A stretch of DNA of 64,000 nucleotides from Buxus sempervirens (Eukaryota; Streptophyta; Magnoliopsida; Buxales; Buxaceae). The notes beneath the pieces were generated by a model. It worked only from the letters and a program-made list of their open reading frames with translations. It searched no databases and had not been told where the DNA came from. The stretch lies in the NCBI GenBank assembly GCA_947561395.2, contig OX387184.1, positions 38,926,766 through 38,990,765 on the forward strand. The letters are read 5' to 3'. Below, in pieces: positions 9,202 to 20,285 of the stretch; position 1 is the first letter of the stretch; every line of letters starts with the position of its first letter. The position numbers were made by a program, and so were the translations under genes.

Positions 9202-10365
9202 TGTAAGTGTGAAAACTCACACTCCTTATATGGCAAATGTTTGACAAATTATATCTTCTAATAATCTTCAAGATGTGCAGAATCAAAATGTAAGTTCTGT
9301 GAATTTAGTAAAGAGGAAGGTGATGCTGCCACACAGCTACCACTTCGCTGGTAGCTCAAGGAAATGTAAGGTTTTCTAAATAAAGAATATTTCATAAAGG
9401 CACTTGCGAGGAACAGCGCCTCTACCACTCCGCTGGCAGTGCATAAGTGAAATAGCGCATTGAAAATAAAGAGCGCGCACCTGCGTCGTAAGGCGACGCT
9501 GATACCTCGCTGACAGCGCATGAGTCATGCAGTGCTTTGAAAGTAAAGAACGCGCACCTGCGTCGTAAGACGACGCCGACATGCCGCTGGTAGCGCAGAG
9601 CAAGATTGAAGAATCTAAAAATCAGTTGTGCACATGCCTAGTTCCCTCCCGCTAGCAGCGCGCTGGCAGCGCACCCTTAACTGGGTCAATTTGGATTTGA
9701 GCGGGACTTGAGTTCGCTTCCAGCCGTCTACCCCGATCGCAAGGCGACACCACCAGCGCTCGATGCGATCTGAGTTTTTCTTCTTTAAATAGACGAGATG
9801 TTTTTTTTAGAAAGTACTTTTTCTTTTGATCAATTCGATTTGGATCTTGAGGTGTTCGAGATTCAATCAATTCATCTTTAGAGAGTCGGTGATAGAGTGA
9901 GGGGGAGATCTGAGAGAGATCTCCTGGAATTGAAGTTTGAGGATTTTTCTTCATTTCGGAACTTCACATGATCGTATGATCTCCTAGATTAGTGATCGAG
10001 CTTGATGGATGCATAGGTGGATTCCTATTGCATTGGATCATCTCAGTGGGCTCTGAGGTGATTGTTATGATCTGGATTGATCGTGAATTGCAGCTTGTGG
10101 ATTCAAGTTGTATTACAGTTCGTGGATTCGAGCTGTGGATTGCTGTTGAGTGAGTTCAATTGTAAAGGTTAAGTGTGTTTTCCTTTGTAATTGCTTTTCA
10201 TTTAATAGTGGAGATTCTAAGGGTTAGTCACCTCATATAGATTCGAGGTTTTTCCTGGATCTGGATTCAGGTTTCCTCGTATAAATTCTGTGTGTATGTT
10301 TCCGTATTGTTAAGATCAAAATTGTTGTAGATCGAGGACCTGTAGAGTAGTCTCCTACTCTTTCA
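9202..10365 (+). repeat. 3' LTR of the Sirevirus-type element
   Basis: The LTR is 1,164 bp and about 97% identical to the 5' LTR, with the same TGTAAGTGTG start and TCTTTCA end. Most differences are C/T or G/A changes, clustered in the CpG-rich U3 (9400-9620). CCAAG follows directly. Confidence 0.95.
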
Positions 10366-10370
10366 CCAAG
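10366..10370. repeat. Target-site duplication, right copy (CCAAG)
   Basis: This is identical to 89-93 and closes the copia insertion. Confidence 0.95.
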
Positions 10371-12144
10371 TGAGTTGTTGCTAGGAACAGCAGCGAAACA
10401 CTTACTGCTTGCTGCTGTCCCAGCAGCTTTGGAAGCCCAAAACCATCCCCGTGGTAGCCCGTTTGGTAGCATGTTTAACCCCCTGTACGCTTGCTGATTT
10501 GTGCATGTCTAAACCCCTGGACAGCAGCTGTTCCGGCAGCATTGGCCACCTATTGTGCATGTCCAACTCAGCCCTTTGACACACTAGTATCGCATCACCT
10601 ATAGGTCACCCTTAGGCATCCGTCACTCACTTAGCAAGGTCTCAATCTTTGTATGCTAATTGCTATGCTGTCTTGATTATTGTTGTTCCATGCTTCACAA
10701 TATGTGAGTTTTGTGATTGGTTTGCTTAACTGGAGATACATGCTTGTATGGTTTTGATTGCTTATCGGTTGGTAGTATGGAAAACCCAGATGAGGGTGTT
10801 GAGACCCTTGCCTCTTTGCTGCTTTTTTTTGATAAAGTGAAGGAAGGGAGCAGCAGCCCTACGCACCCTTGCTGGCCCCTTTGCCTTAGTCAAGAGATCT
10901 AAAAGAAAACCAAAAGGGGGTGTACCCCAAACCTGAACCACTGTGGGCCCTCCCAGAGGCCCACATGACTTGTAGAAGCCCCTAGGAAGCCCACAAAGGC
11001 ACCCCCATTGCCAAACCCCAAAAAGCAGCAACTTTGAGGTGATCCGACAACTTAGGTCGGATCACCTATGGTTTATGTGTATCCGACAGCTAAGGTCGGA
11101 TACATGGCAGAAATGCCATCTTTTGTGTATTCTTTGTCTTGCCGAATTTTCATGATACTTTCAAGCAAACCGAGCAAACCAATAGGGTTTTCGGGTCGCC
11201 CAGAAACCCATCTTGGGACATAGACCACCGGTCCAATTCAGTACATTATTGGGCCTTCCAACGGGGCCCACCAAGCCCAACAAACTCTAAAGCATGCAAA
11301 TAAGCAAGTTAAGTAAAATTAACTGATTAAACCGGGCGGGCCAAACCTAATGTGGCCCACCCAAACCAAACTTGTGAAATAATGTTTGAATTGCATGGTT
11401 TGGCCAAGACCAAGGGCTAGGGCCTATCGGACCCACCAAAGCCCATTAACCGAACCGAGTAAGGGTGCAAACCCTAAGCTTCAAGGAATTTGGGCTTTCA
11501 AGCCCAAAATTGGAACACGGGCCCCAAGCCCAATGTCCAGTGCACTTTTGCAAAGATAAATAAAGATAAGTTAAAACATTTTTTGGCAACCAACATGGGG
11601 GCCCACCTAGGGGCCCGCACACCAATGCCAACACACTTTGGCATGTAAATCACTTAAACCTCCAATTTGAACAATTAAGTAAAATCAATTCATTTAAACC
11701 TAAGCCCAAAAGGGCCTCTCAGGCTAGACCGAGGCCCACCAAGGGACAAGTGGGTTTAATCAAGCCCACCAAGGACACCATGGACCTCCCAACGGGGCCC
11801 ACCCAATCAGACTCAGTTCACCTAATTAAGCAAGATAAAAGTAATTAAAGGGACCTACACCACTTTGGTGGTCCCGACAGACTCAACCAAATGGCATGCT
11901 GGAATAGGAATCGGGTGAGAACCAAAGTGAGTTGACTCAAATCAGGGAACCCACGGGACCCATCATCCGATGTAGTGGTCTGGGGTGTCTACGGACTTCC
12001 CCAGACCGCAATCAAGACCTTTCTCAGAATCTCAAGCCGCAGACCAGCCCAATAGACAAGATTAGGCATCCAGGTGTCCGCCTGCACCCCTTCAGGCGGT
12101 GGCGACTCCAAATTTTCCCGTGCGACGTTTCCGACACGCGCACA
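10371..12144 (+). mobile_element. 3' part of a Gypsy-like (Tat/Ogre-type) LTR, interrupted by the copia element
   Basis: The last 240 bases match the end of the solo LTR at 35601-38852: ACTTCCCC, AATCTCAAGCCGCAGAC, GGCACCCAGGTGT-like and TGGCGACTCC words occur in the same order. Both end in GCGCACA. AGTAG follows directly and would be the TSD, whose partner lies left of the window. Two inverted motifs of the form TCCGAC-x6-GTCGGA occur at about 11043 and 11083. No coding region is supported; it is rich in GGGCCCACC-like words. Confidence 0.7.
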
Positions 12145-12964
12145 AGTAGCTAGTAAGTGAAATGTTTTTAGAGTTAAGATTCTTTGTCATAGGCATTCCA
12201 TCATCTCGAGGATGGTACTACTCCTGGATTGGTTGGTTGCTACGTTACTCACTGCTGGATTGGTTGGGCCATACATGCTAACTCACTCCGATATCGATTG
12301 ATTTCTTTCGTTGGGTGTGGAATAGCCTGACTGGTAGCGGCTGGTCTCCTGTAAATCGATTAGGTATCATATTGGCATAAATTGTCGCTTCTCTATTCTC
12401 TATTTCATGAGTCCTGTGAGATTTATCGTGAATGCTTGTTTTTGAGATTTAATTGCTGGATTAATCTAATTATTCATTTGCATATTTGGAACTGTATAAA
12501 TGTTTCTTTTCTACATGGCTACTTGCTGAGATTTTATTATCTCACATCGTTTTATCGGATTTGTTTTCAGATTATCTTGGTGAGGATGTTGCGGAGCCTA
12601 ATTCGTAAGGGGACTATTCTGATTACAGAGAAGAAGATTACTTTACTGTGTAGGATTAGGCGTAATTATAATTTTGATGTTCATTTGAGTAGGAGATTTA
12701 TAGTAGTTGATCATGGGTTATTTTAGAATACTGTAGTTAAACCCATACCAGACAGTTTTAAATGATGGTTACTATTGATTAGTGGTTATGATTGGATACT
12801 TTGATTCATGTAATCCACGCTTTTAGTTAAATTTTATATTTTCCTTCCGCCCTCTGATTATGAATAAAGTTCAATTCTAATTATTGCTGGTTTAGTATTC
12901 TTTTGGGCCACTGTTATTTTAACACTTCGGATTTGGATATGAGATCCGGATCCAGGGCATTACA
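12145..12964 (+). mobile_element. 3' end of an LTR of the TGTARAATCC family (third copy in the window)
   Basis: It contains the block GCTACTTGCTGAGATTTTAT with TTTTCAGATTATCTTGG shortly after (about 12519-12600). The same block occurs near the 3' ends of the LTRs at 24134-29826 and 25134-27940. It ends GATCCAGGGCATTACA at 12964, matching AATCCGGGGCGTTACA at 29826. The left part is outside the window, displaced by the Gypsy-like LTR. Confidence 0.65.
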
Positions 12965-13726
12965 AACTACTTACCCAAGACAAGCTATGTTCTCTCCATA
13001 TTTTAAACATGTCCAAGTGTATCCTATGTCAAAATGAGAGAGAATCAATCCCACATCTGTTCTTCTCATGCCCATACTCCAACCATATCTGGTTGTAGAT
13101 TTTGAAGCTTAACAGCTACCATAGACAGCTAAGACCGTTGGGGGAAGAACTTCAGTGGTTGTCAAGGACATGGGCAAGCAATAATCATATCTCATGGATA
13201 GGGAAACTCTCCTTTGCAGCATCAATCTACTATATATGGTTGGAGAGAAATAGAAGGAGGTTCCAGAACAGTTTCCTACCTAGAGAGAAAATATTTAAAC
13301 GTATAAAATGGGATGTGCATGGCAAAATGGATAGAGAGAAGACGGTTGTCAAGGACAACCCCACGAACCGAGCTATCATGGAGAATTGGGAATTGCAACC
13401 AAGTTATAGCCTTTAATTTTTTGATCTGTTCTTAGTTTGTTATAGCCTTGTTGGGGTTATGTTGTTTGTGCATGGTGGAGCTCTAAACCCACGATCTTTT
13501 GGTTTCTTTCCATAGTGATGTAAACATAGTACAAAATTTTCATACATATATATAATACTTGGATCTTTATGTATAAATTGGAATCTCTCTCCAATTTTTA
13601 TTTAGCCTGGGGGTTTAATTTTTGTAAATGTCTCTCTTGGTTGGGAGCGTTTTTCTTTGAATCATTGTAAATCCATACTCATATATATACAATACTTACT
13701 AATTTTCCAACAAAAAAAAAAAAAAA
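12965..13726 (+). mobile_element. LINE 3' end fragment with poly-A tail
   Basis: Reading frames contain the zf-RVT (reverse-transcriptase zinc-binding) signature: KCILCQNERESIPHLFFSCP (about 13012-13073), then a TAG after HIWL. After it comes IYYIWLERNRRRFQNSFLP (about 13229-13285), typical of the C-terminus of plant L1 ORF2. The tail ends in a run of 15 A near 13712-13726. The 5' edge coincides with the end of the preceding LTR, so that LTR probably landed inside the LINE. Confidence 0.8.
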
Positions 13727-16700
13727 GCAGGTTGGAAGTATGTCGATCCCCACTTTTATATAACACTAGGGGTGCAAAGGAGGTTAAAATTGATTAAAAA
13801 AATATAAACAAATGAAGATGTAATAATATGTATAAAAAAAGCAACTACAGGTACAAAAATGATTTAGTTAAGATAATTTAGCTACTTTTCCACAAATAAA
13901 TTCCACATTTATAAACATTAGAGTATGACAACTAATGCAATAAGGGTAAAGACAAGGACGTTACACAGGTAACACCTTGGAAGCATGTCGATCCCCACTT
14001 TTATATAACATAGGGGTGCCCACACATGCTCCACACATGCAAACAAGATTAAAATTGAAGAAAAAAATGAAGATGTAATAATATGTATAAAAAAAGCAAA
14101 TACAGGTACAAAAGTGATTTAGTTAACACAATTTAGCTCCTTTTCCTCTAACAAATAAATTCCAAATTTACAAACATTAGAGTATGAAAACTAATGCAAA
14201 AAAGGTAAACACAAAGACGTTACACATGTACAATCTTCACTGTACTTTCAGAACGTCTTCGAGTACCCAAGACCTCGATCTTGGAGCACAAATATGGGTT
14301 GCATCCACAGTGGTCACTGCATGAACAACACATGTGTTGCATCTCTGGCCCTCTCATACCGGAAGTTTCGCTGTTTAGCAAACTTATCTAATACAAAGTA
14401 TCACTTAAAATCTGTTCCCCCTCTATGTAAGATGGTAGAAATAGCGAATAAAAGGGGGCAAATACGGTATATAAAGAAAAAAAAACTATTGCACCCTCTA
14501 TAACAAAAAATATCACTATTTATTTATTATTGAAAATAACATGACTGAATCTGAATTATTTTTAAAAACTATCACTTAAAAAATGGTAAATGGAAACAGC
14601 ACCTTATAAAACAAAAGTATGATTAAATCTGAATTATGTTTAAAAAGTATCACTTAAATTTATTTCCCTATCGGAGACATCGCCTTATAAAACAAAAGTA
14701 TGACTAAGTGTGAATTATGTTTAGGGTTGCATCCATAGTAGTCACCGCATGAACAACACGTGTTGCAGGCCCTCCCATATTGGAAGTCTCGCTTGAATTA
14801 CATCTGTTCATCAGAGTTATTCAATACAAAGTATCACTTAAAATCTGTTACCCTTGTATATAAGACGATAGAAATAGTGAATCAAATGGAACAAATACGG
14901 TATATAAAGAAAAAAATATTATATTGTATATAACAAAAATATCACTATTTACTTGTTAAATAACATGACTGAATCTGAATTATTTTTAAAAACTCACTTA
15001 AAAAATGGTATACGGAAACATTGCCTTATAAAATAAAAGTATGATTAAATCTAAATTATGTTTAAAAAGTATCACTTAAAATCAATTTCCCTATCTGAAT
15101 CATGTTTAAAAAGTATCACTTAAAATCAATTTCTTTTTTAAGAAGCAAACAAATTGGGGTCTAAGACTAAATCTAAATTATGTTGAAAAAGTATCACTAA
15201 TTCTCAACTACGAAGATAAAAAATAGCTTCACTCAAATACCAACGGACCACACGAATCGAGACTTGACTTGGGAGTTGGGAATCCAGCGGTGCACCTTTC
15301 TATGATGGCAAGATATCTTCTACAACCATCACCATCCTCATGTAAAAGTCCATCAGATGGTCCATTTTAACAATCAAAACTTTGTTTTTTGATTTAGTTT
15401 CACACATTCCTTTTTATTTTCTTTTCTAATGCTAGCTTCGCACAAATACCAATGAGCCGACAAATTGAAAATTTCAAACAGACAGCCACGAATCGACAAA
15501 TCAAGACTTGGGAGTTGGGACTCATGAGGTGCAATATCTTTTTTTAGGGCAGATTGGTTTAAAGTGATTTTTTTTCAACATAATTCATATTCAGTTGCGT
15601 AGTTCTTGGTAATTGAGAATTATTTATAGCTTTTTAAAATAAAAGAGAATTAGTATAGTTTTACAGTTCAGAAAGAATTTATTCATAAAATACCTTCAAA
15701 AGACTTTGAAAACCTTTTCACTAATTTCGTTACAAGTGAGAGCCATTTTGGGAAGTTCTTCATAAACATTAAAATGACATCAACGGCAACTATAGTTTAT
15801 CACATTGTACATTTGTTACTCATTAATACAATTTTTGGCTTACTTTCCAAAAGAAAAAAAAATTTAAAATGACACTGGTTTTCAATTATTTTAAAAAAGT
15901 ATCACTGATTCTCAATTATGAAGAATTAGACAAGTGAATTTGAATTATTTTAACAAAAACATCACTAAAACCAATTTATCCTTTTCTTCTTTAAGTATTT
16001 CTTTTAAGTGTTCCGACAAAGAATGAGATGTGGTATAAATGGACTGAATATTGATTATTTAAGCTAGTTGGAAGCAAGGAGGTTGGAATCGGCAAGCAGG
16101 TTGGAAGCATGTCGATCCCCACGTTTATATAAGGTTATATAGACTAGGGGTGCTCCACAAGTGCAAACGGGTTTAAATTGATAGAAAAACAAAGATGTAA
16201 TAATATGTATAAAAAGAACTCAAATACAGGTAAAAAAGTGATTTAGTTAACACAATTTAGCTTCATTTCCTCCAACAAATAAATTCCACATTTATAGATA
16301 TTAAAATATGACAAATAATGTAAGAAGGGCAAAGAGAGGAGATTTGCTAAAAACTTAATTTCTTAAAAGCTTATAAGACAAGAATGTTACATACGTACAA
16401 CCATCACTGCACTTGAAGAACACCTTTCCAATACCGAAGAACTCAATTTTTGAGCAAAAACATAGGTTGCATCCATAACAGTCACCGCATGAACAACGCA
16501 TGTGTTACATCTCAGCAGAGTTATTTAATACAAAGTATCACTTAAAATATGTTCCCCCTCTATATAAGACGTTATAAATATTGTGAATCAAGGGAGAAAA
16601 TATGGTATATAAAGAAAAAAAAACTATTGCGCCATATATAACAAAATATCACTATTTACTTATTATTGAAAATAATATGACTGAATCTAAATTCTTTTTA

Positions 16701-17055
16701 AAAACTATCACTTAAAAAGTATATGTCTATAAAAGTGTGACTAAATCTAAATTATGTTTAAAAATATGACTAATTCTAAATTATTTAAAATGACACTAGT
16801 TCTTAATTATGTTAAAAAGTATAACTAATTTTTAAAAAAATTAGACGACTGAATTTGAATTATTTTGACAAAATATCACTTAAAACTAATTTTTTCTTCT
16901 CCTTAAGTGTTCCACCAACAAAACAAGGATGACATCTTGTAGAAATGACTGAATCTTAATTATTTCTAAAAAGGTTGGAATTAGCAAGCATGTCGATCCC
17001 ACGTTTATACAAGGTTATATAGATTGTAGGATAACGTTCAATTAATGTCTCTTTT
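13727..17055. repeat. AT-rich patchwork of diverged long repeats and a short recurring motif
   Basis: A module beginning TGTCGATCCCCAC(T/G)TTTATATAA occurs near 13739, 13985, 16107 and, degraded, 16987. AAGATGTAATAATATGTATAAA follows in three of them (13814, 14069, 16191), then GATTTAGTTAA. GTTGCATCCA with GCATGAACAACAC recurs at 14297, 14726 and 16467. A 40-75-bp motif, roughly GAATCTAAATTATGTTTAAA followed by AAGTATCACTTAAAA, recurs more than ten times between 14540 and 16960. No coding potential is supported; I do not recognise the family. Confidence 0.6.
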
Positions 17056-17410
17056 CTTATTTGTGAACCAAATTGTCGGACTAGTATGTGTCATTTTGCA
17101 ATTCTATTCCTTCTTGTTTTGACCTAAGTGGGACTTAAAAGGGTTCATCTACTGGTATTATATTGTGATTTACTGATGCTATCTTTTACTGTTGAGTGTT
17201 GGAAGCTAAGGCGTCACATCCCTACACACTAAAAGGTTTTAAGTATGGAGGTTTTTTTAGCCTTGCCTTGATCAATCATAAATTGGTAAGTTTTATCTAT
17301 TCTTGTTGACATTACTTCCAATTTTCATATTTCGATACTATCTATTGGTTTCTGCTTCACACTTATTTATTGGTTTTGTTTAACCCTTATACTTTTGAAC
17401 CTGCCATTAG
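17056..17410. other. Unassigned AT-rich sequence left of the minus-strand copia remnant
   Basis: No ORF or known repeat is seen. Its last 64 bases (about 17347-17410, TCTGCTTCACACTTATTTAT to CATTAG) reappear at 31794-31856 on the other side of the copia remnant with few changes. Confidence 0.5.
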
Positions 17411-17607
17411 CTCTTCCTTTTCTTGCTCCTCTTTATCAAAACCCGTCAGATGGGAGATGTACGTGTTGTTCTGTCAATTATTAGGATAGGAGAGGGGACC
17501 TAGCCTATTTATAATACAAGAGTCCTCCCATTAGAGGCTTCAATCCAAAATAGGATTTTATGGAGACTCCTAATCCAATATAGTCTCCTGGCCTACATAC
17601 AACTTAT
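17411..17607 (-). repeat. Copia-remnant 3' LTR, part 1 (truncated)
   Basis: It aligns with 31433-31627. The first roughly 130 bases of the other LTR (31300-31432) are missing, and the break falls at a shared ATTAG. It is cut from its continuation at 20932 by a 3.3-kb insertion. Confidence 0.6.
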
Positions 17608-18162
17608 ATACCAGCTTCACATGTACTAAACCTGAGATTTTCCAGTCATCACAACATTAATAATTCATAAAATCCACAACTCAGCAAGTGTCATGCTTTT
17701 GGAAGTGACAAAGCAAAGGTATGATGTGTAAAAAGACTACTGGTGCATAAATGTCCCAAATTTTCCGATAAAGAACAGCCGCCTTCTATATATACAGAAT
17801 TCCAATCCAAGTTGGAAGCTAAGAAGGACATGAATGAAGCAAGACAAGATATGAAAAAGGTTCAAACTCATACAGTATGAAGCACATAAAAATATACAGA
17901 ATTCTATACTTGTTCACTATAACAGAAAAAAGTAGAGAATGATTGATAACTCTAAATAATGATCAAGTCTTCAGGTCCATGATTGAATCCTTACCGATTG
18001 AGTCTCTTCGCAGAGCAGTTAAATGAGCACAACTGAAGATGCAAAATAAACCAGATTTAGATGAACTCACAAAGAAGTAAAATCTGACATTCATAACATT
18101 CAATCAATTAATCAATCATCAAAATATCTTCTATGAAAAAGTTTAATTTTGCACTAGACATC

Positions 18163-18680
18163 TGATATGGCTTGTGTCATCAGTTTAATTAAGGTTGTTC
18201 TTCTAGCTTGTGCATCAGTTTTCTTGCAACCCCTCCACCTTTCCTATCACTCTTTGGTGATGTCTTTGAAATTGTCACTTCTCCTTCTTGGTAAATTCAA
18301 AGGAGCACCTTCATACTTATCATTCAGCTCCACTTTAGTGATACCAGTAACATCTCTCAGTAATCCTCTGAAATCTCCCATGTAAATCCTTCTAATGGCT
18401 GATTTTTTAAGTAATTTTTGACCTGGTGTGGTGTAAAACCCCATTAAACAGTCTCTTAAATTTCCTGCTGTTTCTAAAACGCCATAGAAGGAATCAATCA
18501 AACAATCATCAGCAAATGACATTCAGGAAAGCACTTGCATTTTTCATTAATAAAATTAAAGTCAAGCGTGTCTTATCCTCTCAAAGTCCTCCTTTTCCTC
18601 AAATGATGAACCAATTCATGTGTCATAAAGATGTCAATGGTTTACCTCCAATTTGGGAAAATTTGAATTTTGTCTGAAAG
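18163..18680 (-). pseudogene. LINE reverse transcriptase fragment
   Basis: On the minus strand the frame gives FADDCLI (position 18519 down), then LRDCLMGFYTTPGQ, NDKYEGAPLNLPRRR and TLIKLMTQAISD. This is the plant L1 order: ADD catalytic motif, GQ-x-K region, NDKY-x-G-P and the RATLIK motif. Upstream, HELVHHLRKRRT-like residues in another frame also fit L1 RT. It carries stops and deletions. A 27-bp perfect inverted copy of its downstream end lies at 18723-18749. Confidence 0.65.
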
Positions 18681-20033
18681 ATATTATTTTCTCTGTAAAA
18701 AATGTAGTCAACCTATTACCCATAAACTGATGACACAAGCCATATCAGATCATTCTTGCACAGAATTGTAATGCTGTCTGATTTCAACAATCAAAACTGA
18801 GTCAATGAGTAATAATTTAGTGATCAATAACGAGGGCTGAATAAGCCCAAAAATCAATATGAGCCAAATGAGAGTGTAAAGATAAAAAAAATGAGGTTAA
18901 AAATACAAGCTGCAACTATTTTAGCATCTATAGATTATGTCCAGAATTGATTTAAATAAATTCCTCCAGAGTTGTGTTGTTTTAGCCATTAATATTCATT
19001 ACTTATATAGAATTTTATCAGAACTAATTGGGTTACTTCTCACTCAAAAATGGTTTGTATCTTAATGATAACACCAAATATGCTTCTCAAAAATTGCTGT
19101 AAAAAGTAATAAAAGCAAATTAGATTGCTTTTGTTTCTATAAAGAACATTTTATGAAGTAAAAATGTTTGGTTCACACTTGCTTTATATTAAAAAAAAAA
19201 AAAAAGTGTTTGGTAACATCAAAAAAATAAATTGGTTCAAGTTTTTTGACAAATAGTTTGTGTGCATGTCTTTTTAAGGCAAATTCATTAGTTCATATTG
19301 GTTTCTTTCAACTCGCCAAATTACCAAAGTTATAACACGATGCCTGGAAGCAGTTAGACAATATCAACAAACAAGAAAACACCAAAATAACTTGGAAAAG
19401 AAGTAACCATTCCAATATTCAACAAAAACAGAAGGCTTTTGATTTGTATAGATGATACAGACAAATACGATTGATTGAGAGTCAGTCTGTTCATGAGAGT
19501 GATCCCTTCAATGAAGCTTAGAGAGAGAGAGCGCAATTGTCTCAAAGTTTGTTGGAGTTTGGTTTCACTCGGATCGGATTTCAGATTTCAGATTTCTCTT
19601 CTTTGCAGAAGGACTCTCTGTAGTCGGACTATAGAACTCGGTCTGATTCCTAATTGCCAGGACAAGCGTCCTTTCTTGAAGTCATAGGACTCGTGATCTG
19701 AGAAAAAGAAGCAGGTAGATGAGAATTAATGCTGTGATTTCGCATGAGTTTCTGATTTCAGATTGTTTTCTTGATGTTTAATTGAGAATTTAATGCGCAC
19801 AGTGTGAGAATCTAATAGATAAAGTTCGTAGGTAAGACCGGTGTCAGAGGAGATTGGGGAGAGAGAGAGAAGAGAAGGGAAGGCATTACTGAATACTGAG
19901 CTTTTGATCGTTCCTTATTAAATGATCTATGCAAAGATGAAAGTCTTCTATAAGAAGAAAAAGCGGAAATCTGAGCTCGAATTCGATCCAATCAGATGAA
20001 ATCGAGAGAGGTGAAGACGAAGGAAGAATCAAA

Positions 20034-20285
20034 ATGAAGTTCTACATATCGACTCGAGGGAAGAGAGTCACGATCTCTTACGGTTCGATTTTAATTACAG
20101 TGATCTTACTTGGTGTTGTTTTCCCCTCTGTTGTCCAAGACATCGACCATAACTTATCAGATTCCAGGGAGTCATCTGATGGCTTTCTCGACAAATCCAG
20201 CACAAGCAGAACAAGTCATTCCTATAGATCATTCCAATATAAGCCAAAATCACCGTTAAGGGCCACGGTAGACCTAAAACCCTAG
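20034..20285 (+). CDS. Small unrecognised ORF, possible captured first exon
   Basis: 83 residues from an ATG preceded by a long purine-rich leader (19840-20033). A basic N-terminus, MKFYISTRGKRVTIS, is followed by one hydrophobic segment, SILITVILLGVVFPSVV (about residues 18-34), the layout of a type II membrane anchor. A Ser/Arg-rich stretch follows. The first 15 residues faintly resemble the start of some plant glycosyltransferases (GAUT15-like), but nothing further supports that. It lies inside the CACTA-like element, so it could be a transduplicated gene piece. It could also be chance. Confidence 0.25.
   Translation: MKFYISTRGKRVTISYGSILITVILLGVVFPSVVQDIDHNLSDSRESSDGFLDKSSTSRTSHSYRSFQYKPKSPLRATVDLKP

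Larger units (their letters stand above)
94..10365 (+). mobile_element. Sirevirus-type Ty1/copia LTR retrotransposon with envelope-like ORF
   Basis: This is a structurally complete element of 10,272 bp: 5' LTR, initiator-Met PBS, gag, protease-integrase-RT-RNase H, long spacer, envelope-like ORF, purine-rich tract and 3' LTR, flanked by CCAAG on both sides. Integrase lies before reverse transcriptase, which is the copia order. Two CCHC knuckles, a lysine/glutamate-rich coiled coil after gag, an extra ORF after RNase H and repeated AAGGGGGAGA tracts all fit the Sirevirus (SIRE/Maximus) lineage. By eye the LTRs differ at about 30 positions plus one 1-bp indel, so insertion was recent. Coding is broken at three places (about 2276, 4425 and 5848), so this copy cannot make its own full polyprotein. 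Confidence 0.95.

Noticed and set aside
10717-12153. Small ORFs at 10717, 10762, 11446 and 11932
   Set aside because: All lie in LTR DNA rich in GGGCCCACC words and have no domain or conserved start.
13712-13726. A-run as a terminator or origin signal
   Set aside because: It is the poly-A tail of a LINE fragment.
13727-17055. CRISPR-like array of AAGTATCACTTAAAA repeats
   Set aside because: Units vary in length and sequence, spacers are not uniform, and this is plant nuclear DNA.
18160-18750. 27-bp inverted repeat as MITE terminal repeats
   Set aside because: The sequence between them is LINE RT coding sequence, and the repeat itself encodes the RT motif, so twin priming or duplication fits better.
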